From Ifrita kowaldi (Eukaryota; Chordata; Aves; Passeriformes; Cinclosomatidae), in the NCBI GenBank assembly GCA_013398055.1, contig VZRS01015031.1, forward strand, positions 193,413-257,412: a DNA stretch of 64,000 nt. The letters are read 5' to 3'. Position numbers and translations under genes: made by a program. A model generated the notes under the pieces. That model was not told the origin of the DNA. It did not search any database and saw only the letters and a program-made list of their open reading frames with translations. Below are positions 40,901 to 52,900 of the stretch, piece after piece (position 1 is the stretch's first letter; each line of letters opens with the position of its first letter).

Positions 40901-43900
40901 GATCGAACGTTATGAAAAAGAAACAGTGTCAAAAACTCTGGACCCAGCCATTGTTGGGTACTACTTCCAATGACAGGAGGTTCTGCTAAGACCATTATCC
41001 TAAAAGAAGGATGGATAGGAAAGATAGACCTGCAAAAAAAGATTTAAAAAATGCATTACGTGGCTTAAGCAATGAATATCAGATTTAATTTTTACAATAG
41101 ATGAAAAAAAGATAAATTTTTGTACTGAAACATATGATAGTATATTCAGATCATTTGCAATGCAATTATACTTTTTAAGAAAGACGAAGGCTGCATAATG
41201 CAACTTGAAATCTTACAAATTTACATGTTTTTAATGCTCAGAAGTGTACCCAAGTCTCTTCATCTGCAACAGGATCTGCATGCCTCAAGATGGAGAAATA
41301 CCATCAACTAATCTACAGTTTACTGTATTGTATGCCTGAAAGGGGCACATTTCACTCATTTAATGGACTTTTACAGGTGCTTCATCTAAAACTGGGTGTC
41401 TCAGAGGCAACTCAGGGAAAAAAACAAGACCTACCAGAGCTGCAGTAATGAGTAACTTCTTTTACTGAATTAAACTGACAGAAAGGATGACACTGTAGAG
41501 ATTTGCCTTGATACTGTGAAGAGCTGAATTTAGTAACGGTTTAGAAACATTCCCTTACAGATGCTCTTTGTGGTCCTTGGATTAATATGTCTAACTTCAT
41601 AACACTCCTGAAAGTTATGCTTCAAAGACCAAACCAATCACTTCACCCCTGGTTCATTTCAGAGTCAGCATGAGGAAACAGGTCTCTCCAGTGGAAGATT
41701 TACAAGAAGCTCAGAATTGCCAACCTGGCTCCTTAAATCAACCACGCACAAAAGTCTAGCCACAAGCAGTAGTCTGTCCCTCTCATACTTTTTCAACACC
41801 CAGAACCATATCTTCAAAGATTTCAGAGGACAGATCTCTATTCGCTTTAATTTTGCTCTGCCCAAAATTTTTTTCTAATACTGTTCTGAACTTCCGTTCC
41901 TCACCCTATCTGCCTCCACAGCTTCCTGTGAAAACACATGCACTGCTCCTGGTTGTAAAAGGTATTTTTATTATTATTTTAAATCTTTATGGGACTGATC
42001 TGCTAGCTTAAATCAGTGTTTCCCAGTTCTCACTTCGGGATTTGGTAACTAATAGTCTTGACTCCACTGAAGACAATGGGAACTTGCAACACAAACTTAA
42101 ATATACAACTTTTAGATGTATATGTTAGGGAACTAAAAGACTGCTGCCTTGGATTTTGATATCTTTGCCTTCTTTGCATCTTTTGTATCCCTTATCTCTG
42201 TAATATTTTCACCTCCTCTGACTGGGCACTCATTGGTACTCATTAATCAGCATACCTCCATGATAACAGTATCACACAGAATCACTGAATAGTCTGAGCT
42301 GAAAGCAACCCAGAAGGATTATCAAGTTCAACTCTTAAGTAAATGACCCACCCAGAGATCGGACCTGTGACCTTGGTGTTATTAGCATCATGCTTTGACC
42401 AACTGAGACGATCTCCAGAAGCAGCAGAAACAATGGAGTAATGCATCAGATACAAAAGCCAGTCAAATTTTGTGCAAGGAGGGCCTGTTTTCACCTACTG
42501 ATTTTACAGTACTCTTATTAAAATAGAGGATGTTCATTTGGAAAAAGCAAGTGAAATTTGCTTAGGCAGTTTAAATTGCTGTTACCATGTCATTTTCCAT
42601 AAAAATTACTGAGGACTTAAATAGGCAAACCTACTGCACAGTTGGCTCGTCTGTTCATCACAATAAACCTGTGATACAACAGGGCAATTACAGCAGTCTC
42701 TGGTACCAAAGCAAACAAAGGCGGTGGCATGAGCTGTTCTCAGCTGAAAGTCATAAGCCTAGAAGCTACTCCCTGATTGATAAAAATAGATGTCTGAAAA
42801 CATCACATCAAACAGGAACCAATGGGAATGTCACTGTCACTAAGCATAAAAGAAGGTCAGAGAACATAAGCCAACTTTATTATACAAGAAAGTATTTCCT
42901 AGATCAGATTAATACATATACTTTCAGACTTACCTTCCCTTACATTACTAAGAAAAAAAGTAACCCTCCTTCAGAAATCCATCAAATTCTGGCCCTTCTG
43001 CAATACCGTAAGAGAACACAAGAAGGAGTCAACTTTTCTGGTGAAGGAATCATATTTCTTTTGTATCATTCCTGGTAAAGGAATCACATTTCTTTTTTAT
43101 CACCTCCTAGTCACTGCCCTCAAAGGGCATGGTGGGGACAGCCAGGGAGGGCATGGAAAGAAGCAGGAGGAGAGGAGATGCGAAGTCAGGGCAAGCTAAC
43201 GTGGTGATACCAGTTAAATACACTGACATGCTCTCTGGACTTGGACAACATCACTGCTGTAAGTTTCCAGGTTGTAAACATGAATAAAACTATTCCAAAA
43301 GCCTATTGTTTGGCCTGATGTTTACAATGCTGAAAATGTCAGGCCAAGTGTATTATCAAACAAATACCATAAATTACTCCACTCTGCAGTGCTCTGTAAG
43401 TTCCCATCTTCCATCAGCACAACTGAAGAGCTTCAAAGTTGTTCCATCACATTACAGATCAAGTCTCAAAAATAATACAATATGGAGAGCTCCTAAATGG
43501 AGCTGTACTTTATAGAAAACTTTTACATGACAAGAAATCTTGTGGGGTTTACAGGTGAAGTAAGTGTATCTTGTTAAAAACTTGGCATCTTTTAAATTAA
43601 TGAGCCTCAAACACGGTGGGAAGATTTGATGTTAATTGATTCATGCAAAGAGTCTCTATCCTCTCTATTAAACATTTACTGACAACACAGGCAGCAAGGC
43701 ACCCCCCTAATAAAATGAGTGTCCCTCTTTTGACATCACTGTTTAATTTCAGCCACAGATTGCCACCATTGCTCTTACAAAAAAAAAATCACACACAGTG
43801 TGATCAGGGTGATTTTAGGGAAAGATTTTCTTGTTATTGACCATGGTTCTGAGCAAAGTTTCTCATTAAAAAAATAAAATTAAACACAGAACGGCATTTC

Positions 43901-46900
43901 TAATGCCACTTTGCAAGACCAAACTATTTTTGGTTGTCTCTTCCTGTAACATGATTTAATAAATCTCATTTTCTATAAAATTTTGTAAGTTGGGAATTAT
44001 TATAATACTAGGACCAAAATGACTTATTGTTATTTTCTTGCTGTTTATTTTAAATTTCACCACAGTCTAAAATTAACAGATGACTTTATCTTAAAATTCA
44101 CTAAACTGGAAAAAAGCCAAACCCCTAAACAACAAATGAAGTAAAAGCTAAAAAATGTAAGCAATTAAAAATTCTATTGCATGATAAATTCACTCCCTGC
44201 CACAATTCATATTTGTCTCATCTACTGTACATTCCCTTTCGACCTAATCACATGGAAAATAATCCACTGTCTGCAAGGCATTAAAATCACCCATGCATTA
44301 GGAGAGACTTTTTTTAGTTTTTGAACTATCCCATTATGTACCTACTCCTAGATTTTCCTGTAATAGCTGCCTTTCTGCTCACCACACCAAGACCTTAGCA
44401 TCTGTGTGTGTTGTGGGGGGTATATCCACACAAACAGGTTAAACGCTGCATCCTGAGACAAACACTTCGCTGCTTGATTTGTAAAGGCTGTGTGCTACCT
44501 TTACAGTATCTGTCTCGGTGAAGAAATGGATGATTACAGAAGAAATTCTATGCAGAAAGCTTGGATATGCACAGTACTTGGACACACTTTTTCTTACTCC
44601 CTGAACTTGTTCAGGGAAATGAATCATGCAACCATTAAATGAATAAGGTATCAGCAGCTATAATTTCCATCTATGTAAAATAGCTTTAAGGACCATCTGT
44701 CACTTTCTCAAGGGCAGCTTTTTTTCTTCTCCTCAAACTCATAAACATGAATTCTTAGATTCCTCAAAGGAGCGAATGTGCTCTTTCTATGACCATTTGC
44801 TAACTCAACTTCACAGCCAAACTGGCATAATAAAGAATATAAGAAAAAGGACTCTCTGGCCACCACTAGTTACCTTGTAGCTTAGAGACTTTCAGCAGGC
44901 CAAGGAGTATCCCAAAATGTCCCAAGGGCAATGCACTGCTTGTGCTTGTCACTCCTGAGAGAGCTATTGTACCCACCAGCCTGAAGCCCTTCTTAGAAAA
45001 ATGCAATTTTTTCTACAGATGTAGAAATGTAATGAAATAATAGTGAATATATTACTCAATGACAATAATTAACATCATTTAAAATCAGAATGTACTTCAT
45101 TAGCTCTTACAAAAATAATAAAACTTTGAAATGTTGTCAAAAATACAACTTATGAATAACAGTGCTCTAAACTGCAAAAACTAAAAACAATCTGAACACC
45201 AAATCATACTTTCCTCTTTTCCAGCACTTCTAGTAACACCATCATGTTTCAAGCACATTCACATTCTCTACTGTAATACTATTTGCATTTGTACACAGAG
45301 GCATGTGATTTCTCCAGATCACAGTGTGATTTGAAATACCATTCCTTTAGTAAAAAAACCCAAGCAAACTTCTTGATCCTCTTCTTCTTTCTCCCCTACT
45401 ACACATATGAGTATTTTGACTATTGAAGCACTAAAAATTAAAGGTACTAAAACTGTGGGAACATATTAGTATCCCCTTATGGAAAATTAGGTAAACTTAA
45501 TGTATCATGCAAACATTGCAGATTCAGTCCCAACAAAACTGGGAATGACATCACATATTCCACAGGCCTGGCAAAGAGCAGTCCTACTGAAATTACTTTA
45601 GTTAAATCCAGCAAATTAGGATAAGTAAAGTTGTCTTCATCTTCCTCTAACATCAGAAATCCAGCTAAGGCCCCTAGCCACAGTCATTGACATACAGCAA
45701 GAGAGATGTCTTTCATCAACATGGAAAGCACCTCCTAGTTAAGATTTAGGTAAGAATTTGCCCAACCAATCTGCTAATAAATTCATGTTACAACATACTC
45801 TATATAACTTCTTCATAGACAACATATTGCAGCCAAAGCAGGAATGGTTAGCACCATCGTGATTAAAATCCGTGATTAAATCAGCTGTCACTATCTCAGA
45901 TATAATTTGATGCTGGATTCTGCAACACTGGAAGGTACTGAAGTTTGCAGCGACTGGTAACCACTGCTGAAAGGGATTAATAGCAAGGAGGATTACAGTC
46001 CTGGAATCAAACAGCAATTATTGACATCACATCCTGAAGTCAGTTAAAAGGCAGTGATATTTTCAGAATATGGAAGGCACCAAAACCAGGATGAGGTCCT
46101 GAAACACTTTCAGTTCCTCAAGGGCTGATGAGAACAGTACCCTCTCTATAGAGGAGTCGTCCAGTGATGCCAAAGAAGCCCAAAGCCAAAACCAAAGAAG
46201 TAGTTACATGTTTGCATTACTTTAACCTAGGTGTTTTAATAAGTCAGTACAGAAAACAAGGGCAGATTGAACATCTCACCTATGAGAAGGTAGGGTTCTC
46301 AGCCAAATGGACGTCAGATAATTCAGGAGCTAGAATTCTGATCTGCATCTAAGATGGTGCTAAATGGTCACACTGAGCTTCCAGATATAAAAATGCCTAC
46401 ACAATGTGGGATCTGTTTGTTTCTAAGACCAAGTACTAATCAGAAATGCATTCTTGTCCAATACAACAGACACCCTTCACTTATGGATTGGAGGGTGAAA
46501 GCTCACTGTCAGTCAAACAGATAATTAGGAGCTTATCAACTCACAAAACACTATATTGCAAAATACCGAGATGGTTAGGTAAAAGCAGTACATTGAAATC
46601 TGAAGGAAAGAGATACAGCCTTTCAAGGAAAGCCAAAAAACCCCCAACTTTTGGAGCCTCCAAAGTAGCCAAAAGCAATGCACAATTACCACTGAACAGC
46701 TGAACCAAAAGGTTACTCAGTGAGACTGAAAGGAAGGAAAATACATACAGAGGCAACACAGAAAGGAGAAGGGTGTGCAGAACAAGCAGTGAAGACAGCT
46801 TGGACAGTGCTCATGGTCTAACAGATAATGAAGATTAAAGGGACTCCACTGCCAAAACAGCCACTTGTAACAAAGAAGGAGGCGTAGGATCCAGACGTAA

Positions 46901-49900
46901 ATCTCTAATCTTGTGAGAGAGATTTGATCCACTAGGAGTGGCAGTTCTGAAGAGAAATGTGTGATGAATTGTCCAGGTTTTTGGAGTATATTGGCAATAA
47001 ACTAAAGGCTACTAGGCAAAACAGTACAGCCACTGCCACTCTGCCTGAAAGCACCTTGGACAAGAGCATGAACATGGAGATTGGCACAACAGATATATTT
47101 CGTAGTACAAAGCCTGATGCAAAGTTGGGACACCATCCCAGATGGGCCCTTGGAGACTTTTGCTGCTCTTTTTAAAGTCTGTGCTTAAAATCCTGATAAA
47201 CAGAACACTTCCCTGATATATAGCTCTTCACTCAAATACAACAAATGCAGGAAATGACCATATAGCTAGGTGTATGGCCACACCACAGTGGATACAATTT
47301 GCAACAACTAGCTTAGAATAAAGTTTGGTTCTCTTGTTGGTTTTGTAGAGGCATTTCTTGCTTTTTCTTTTTTTTTTTTTTAACCCACTGTATTTTGATC
47401 AAAAAGGGAACCAGAAATATGGAAACAACTAGGCAGTAAAAGAAAAGCAGCTTTTCTAAAGGGTGGACTATGAGGATCAAAGAAAAAAATCAGATTCAGT
47501 GAGACAATTGAGAGAAAATGTGGCACATCATGAATGCACCCCTGCTATAACTCATCAGGTCTCTTCAAAGTTTGGACACACGCACACCCTGCAGCATAAA
47601 TACGAGCGTGGACGTCTGACATAAAATTCCAACTGTCTATTCAGAGAGTGGATCCATTTCAGAAACACAATATGTTTAGCTCCTTATATATTACTGAATA
47701 TTAGATTGTGTTTGTTCTGAGACACAATCAACAATATCCCTCGCATTAACTAAAATTGGTCAGCATTGTTTGACCATGTATCAAGTATGGCCTCAGAAGA
47801 CTAGGAAACGCTTCTATCTGTGGAATGTTTCTAGCAGACAAGTAGAAGTAAAGGAACAAAAAGAATAAGCATAATGGGTCCCAACCCATCCTTAGGATTT
47901 CCTGTCCCATATTAGCTGTAAATTAAATACCAGCTTTCTAGCTCATAAGGCAGAAGAAATTAACAAGTAGTATTTAACTTCAATTTAGCTTTATTTTCCA
48001 AGACTTTTAATAAAATGTTCCAAAATTAAGTATCATATAGCTTTAGATCTATTTTTGTATCTACTTATTATTTCTCCTCAATTTCTAACTCCTTCTCTTA
48101 AAGGATATTGAATGTTTTCCTTTTACTTCAAGCACTCTAAACAGGATATAATTTTGCCATACCACAAAAAGAAATAGAGCTCAGGAGGAACCTGATGTTT
48201 AAAAGATGTTTCTCTCAGCAATTAGAAGGCATCAATTAAATAGGAAAGCATTTTTCAGGATTTTTATTAGAAAAAAAATGAAAAAATTGAAATGCCGTTT
48301 CATTCTATAGTCGTAGCTGACACTTTACCTTTCCTGTAGTTTCTCATCAGAGAGCTGCAATTCTTCTTTTAGGTTTTGGTATCTATCTTCCCTTAACAAT
48401 CTGGTGCCGTCATAGAGAGTCAGTTCTCTGTCATGAATTAGTCTGAAAATAAAGCATAAGCTTTATCTAACCTTTGATTAATTTTTAAAATACTTATGAC
48501 AACTAAGGGTTTTTTTTAAACCTATCTCAGTTAACATGGGCCACAGTAAAAAGAAAAAATGATACTAACCCAAGATGCATCCATGCATGGAGGTAAAATA
48601 ACATACATAAGTTTTAGCGCATTGTCAGACAACTTAGTTTAAATCCATATGGTAAGAATATGAAAAATAAAAAAATCTGTCTTACCAGTGGAGTGTACAT
48701 AAATGGCATGAAAGAGCTTTTTAGTTATGCTTGTACAGAGTAACATACTTTTATTTCTTGAAGGACTATCTTTCAGCTGGCTTTAATGATTAACATACAT
48801 ACAGACCCAGCTTTTATTTTGTGATATGCAGAAGTTGATTATCCACAATGCACGCAGAACTAAAAAATCAGAAGGGAAAGCTAAACATATGAAAAGGCAA
48901 ACCACAGGCAAGTATCTGTTCTGTCCTTCTGCATCTATACATAATAAAAGAAAGCAGAAAATGCTTTTGCTACAACCTGCTTTTAAAGCTCACAACGTCC
49001 TTTAGTTTGCAAAAGGCAGTATATGATGCATGCATATAAAATGGCATAACAATTTGACCTGACAGTATAATTATTAACATAGTATTTGCTATTATTGTGT
49101 TCTGCAAAGTTTAATTTATTTTTTATTGAATTATGAAATAACGCTTAGAAAGAGTTCTTCGCAATCAATATTAAGCATGCTGTGTAACATACTTCATAAC
49201 ATGCTTGTTTAGAAGCAGAATGCCCTCAAAGTATTTAAAATGTTTTCTGACATTCTGCATTTTTAAATTGCTGCACAAATATTACTAATTTTTAGATTTC
49301 ATAATTTTAGAATAAAATCTAGCTCATTCCAAAATTCAGACTTAGACTCTAGATTTACAACAGGCTGAAATTTCCTGTATTATTTTAGGCTTACAAAAAA
49401 TTAAAGAAGCGTTTCTGCTTTTAAGTAAAAAAAAAGAGCACTACATATTCTATGAAACTCCAATGCTCAGCTTGATCTTTACAGTATTCCTGAAGTTCCA
49501 AAGCCATATTCACCAGCAGGAACTTAAGGTCTCAGTATGCATGCACTCAATACACACATCACGTGCACCCAACTCATCCACGCTCACATCCTGACCTTTG
49601 GAGTACAGCAAGAGTGCCAGGGTTAATTCGATGAATGCCGTCAAGAAGAACAAGCTTTCCCTCCAGAGCTGCAGTGACAAGTGGCGACGGTCTCCAAGCA
49701 GTGTCTCCATTTGGAAGAGTGTACCTTTGCTGTAGCAAATCTCTAGCTGTCATATCCTGGAAGTATCATCAGAAGAATATATTTATGATCCATTTTCTTA
49801 ATTTATGAGTACACGCTTTCTCCTTAAAAGACTGCATTCTGCTCTTCCCATGAATATTAAGAAGATTAGCAGGAAATCTTGAATTACTTTTCCAAGGAGT

Positions 49901-52900
49901 ATTAGAAACACACACACAAATCTACTCACAAAATGTTCAATAGTCTTTGGAAATTCTAGACTTGTCAATATCACCTCTTTGAAACAAGAACAAAAGCCTT
50001 TCTTCCCCGTGCCTCTTTAACAAAACACAAGCAAATGACACCTTGTACACAGCCCTGTGTACAGAAGGGGGCAGCAATTTACACCTGGAGCAAACAAGAA
50101 TAACTTCTTTCATATGGAAGCCACCTGAAAGAGCAAAGATTTCATCATTAATCTTGAACACAAACCAGCATGACATTCAACCTCTCAGCAGGAAAATGCA
50201 GCGGAAGCATCAGAGAATAATGAACAGCGTAATAAAGAAGCCCGTAACACAGAATTTATCGAAAGTACATAGACTATCACAAAATAATGCTTAAGGGATA
50301 AAAACAAAACCAAAACCAACATCTAGCATATCCTCCAGCACACATATTCTAGATGTTCCATTACAACAGGTAAGCACTAGAGAAACAAAGACGTAATAGT
50401 AAGTTTGTGACCTGGAAGACTAAATTCCTTCCTCAGGCTGTGCTGTGAACACAACTTAACCTAAAATCAGATAAAAACATATTTTCTATTGTAACTGTAG
50501 CTTTTGCATATGTCCTTTTCACAACTATAAGCCCTTTGAACTTTAAGGAATAAAAATAGAATACATTACGTCATACGGCCTGAATCATTTCCTTTTTCTA
50601 CATTTCCTTAAAAGCCCTAAAATAACAGGACAAAGTCTGGTTCCTTCAGTGCTTCCACATTTGTCTAAAGTCTCACACTCAAATCCACAAAACCATACCA
50701 TATTTTTATTGTTGCATTTCTGTTGTTTTACTGCTGTATTCACTCTTTGCTATTTTATTAATGAATTAGATGTGAAACAGTTTTATAAAAGAGAGAGAAA
50801 ATTGTGGCTTTAGGACTTGCTTAACAACTGTGCATTCAGCAGCCAGCAAATGCTGCAAGGAATATTTAACTAACACACCTTCTGATAACTCACCTTGAGA
50901 GAAATGAAACAACATACATTATGAATTGACTGGGTGTGCTATACAGCATGTCCATCTCTAATTCCAACTATGAAAACTATGCATTAATTTTCTGCAGATA
51001 AACTCAGAGGAGTATTTTGTGCAAAATATTTTCTGAAATATAACACTGTGGTTTAAATGGTTGAATGAGATTCAATTTAGGGATGATTAAACAGGAATAC
51101 CATTGCTAACACCTGCACAGTTTTTGTAACGAACTTATTTTATGGCTAAGTACCTGCCCAGTGATTCACTGCTTTTATTTATTTACTTTAACCTAATTTT
51201 TAATAAATTTTATTCAAATCACTTAATATATGATATTAAAACTAATGTTATAATACTCCCTTTGGAGGGGAAGTAACTGAAGTATAAGAATTAATTATTC
51301 CTCTTATTTTGGACAAAGCAATGGCAACAATATATTGCCTTGTGAAACAAAGGTTATTTTAATTTGTAAGTCATTATAACTTATGTGTTTTATGTTTCAT
51401 TGTTTATTTTCTAGAGAAGTTTGTATACAGGAAAAAAAAGACGTTTAAGAGAAAAAACAAGTAGGATAACTTCTGTTCTACTCCCTTTAGCAGCTACATA
51501 AACACAAGCCTCCAACCTAGTCATTTTTCATGGCTTGTAGTACTAATCATGTTCTTGGCAATTATGAGGTGAAGAATCTATGTTTCCTGCGTTTCATGCC
51601 AATTTGGACTCATCATTTGTTAGTATTTCTCCAATAAAAAACTGGAAGCATTTGGTAAAGAAAAATTATGAGGTCAGGCAAAAAAAAAAGTCCTAGAAAC
51701 AAAAACATCACAGTACACAAACACTAGTGATGTGCTTACAAAACTGTTTTTGCTAGGGAAGAAAAGGAGCAAGTTGCTGGAAAACTTGTAACATCACTTT
51801 GACTGTTACTTTTTTCCCCCTCTGAAACTCTAGGGGGAGAAAATATTTTATTTTAAGCAATTTGAAGTAAAAGTTCCCTAGCTACAGTCCACAAAGCACT
51901 AGCTGGCTGCTGCTTCTCATTTGCTGTTGCTTAACTGCATTAAGAGACAACTTAAAAACAAACCTTTCCTAATCACGATGAGTTTCCTTTCTCAGAAATT
52001 TACCTACATGGAACTGTATATAATGAGAAATCCATATAATGATGTCACATATCACAACAGAGACAGGAACTACTCTCTCAGCCAACTATAAGAGATGATC
52101 TATGTTCCAAAAGGTTTGCTTTACGTAAATTTGATTTTCACCTCACAACATAAAAGCTTTTGGATTTGTTTTTTTCTGTGAAATCAATATAGAGAGATAC
52201 ACCTTTTCACACTATTCAAGTCCTTAAATCAACTTCAGTTGCAAAGAATGATGAAGCAAATATTAAAAGTAAAGACTATATGTATATAAAAAAAATCCAA
52301 GAATTCATTTCTTCAGTGAGCCTGAGGAGAAACAGTGCTATTGCTGCAGACCAAAGGTAAGTGTCCCTCTACTCATTTTTATGCCTGCAGAAATTATCGG
52401 AAAATAAATATGAACCATGGAACAACGAAAAGCCTCCTTAATTTTAGAAATGGATTCAGGACAGTATGATGTCTCTCTGAAAAAACCAGAAGACACTTTT
52501 TTGAACCAAAGTCGAAAAAAGTGCTAAATTTACAGCATTATCAAACTTTTCATAGTCTGCACTGCTGAATTAGTGTATGAATTCAACATTTGTTCTGTCA
52601 TTAAATTATGCTATTACTTTGCTATGCAAAGCCCCTGATATGTTACTATATATTTTAAGAAAAACAAATGCATTCTGAAATTCTCTTTATAGCTCAGCTA
52701 CCTTTAATAATATTTTTATACACTGCTTTTTGTAAAAACTTTTGAGTTCATGTAACACATTATACATAAAGGAAACATTTATACGTATAGATACATATGT
52801 GGATCTTACCTAGACTTGGCTACATAGGAATTTACAGAGAACAAACAGCTCTCAGTCATTTACTTGCTCTATTGGTACTGTTTGATATCACCAAAAGCCT

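Larger units (their letters stand above)
41030..48328 (-). other. VWA8: VWA8 intron f-g
   Basis: A 7,299-bp intron. It contains the tRNA-Ile/CR1 SINE at 42272-42416, a 33-bp imperfect tandem duplication at 43041-43106, a purine/G-rich patch at 43120-43200, a stretch with denser open frames at 46440-47180 and a 14-T run at 47368-47381. The longest open frame in the window (163 codons, 42587-43078, plus) lies here but has no recognisable domain and is not supported as a gene. Confidence 0.85.

Noticed and set aside
40690..40995. A stand-alone 101-residue minus-strand protein starting MVLAEPP
   Set aside because: The Met is internal to VWA8 exon g, whose frame continues upstream to a splice acceptor. 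The C-terminal part after IKQM is intron.
42344..42416. Functional tRNA-Ile gene
   Set aside because: The acceptor stem no longer pairs, several stem and box positions are changed, and the sequence continues directly into a CR1-type tail, so it is a SINE head.
42587..43078. Longest open frame (163 codons, plus) as a gene
   Set aside because: It has no recognisable domain, no splice or promoter context, an AT-rich composition like the surrounding intron, and lies antisense inside VWA8. Kept only as something to check.
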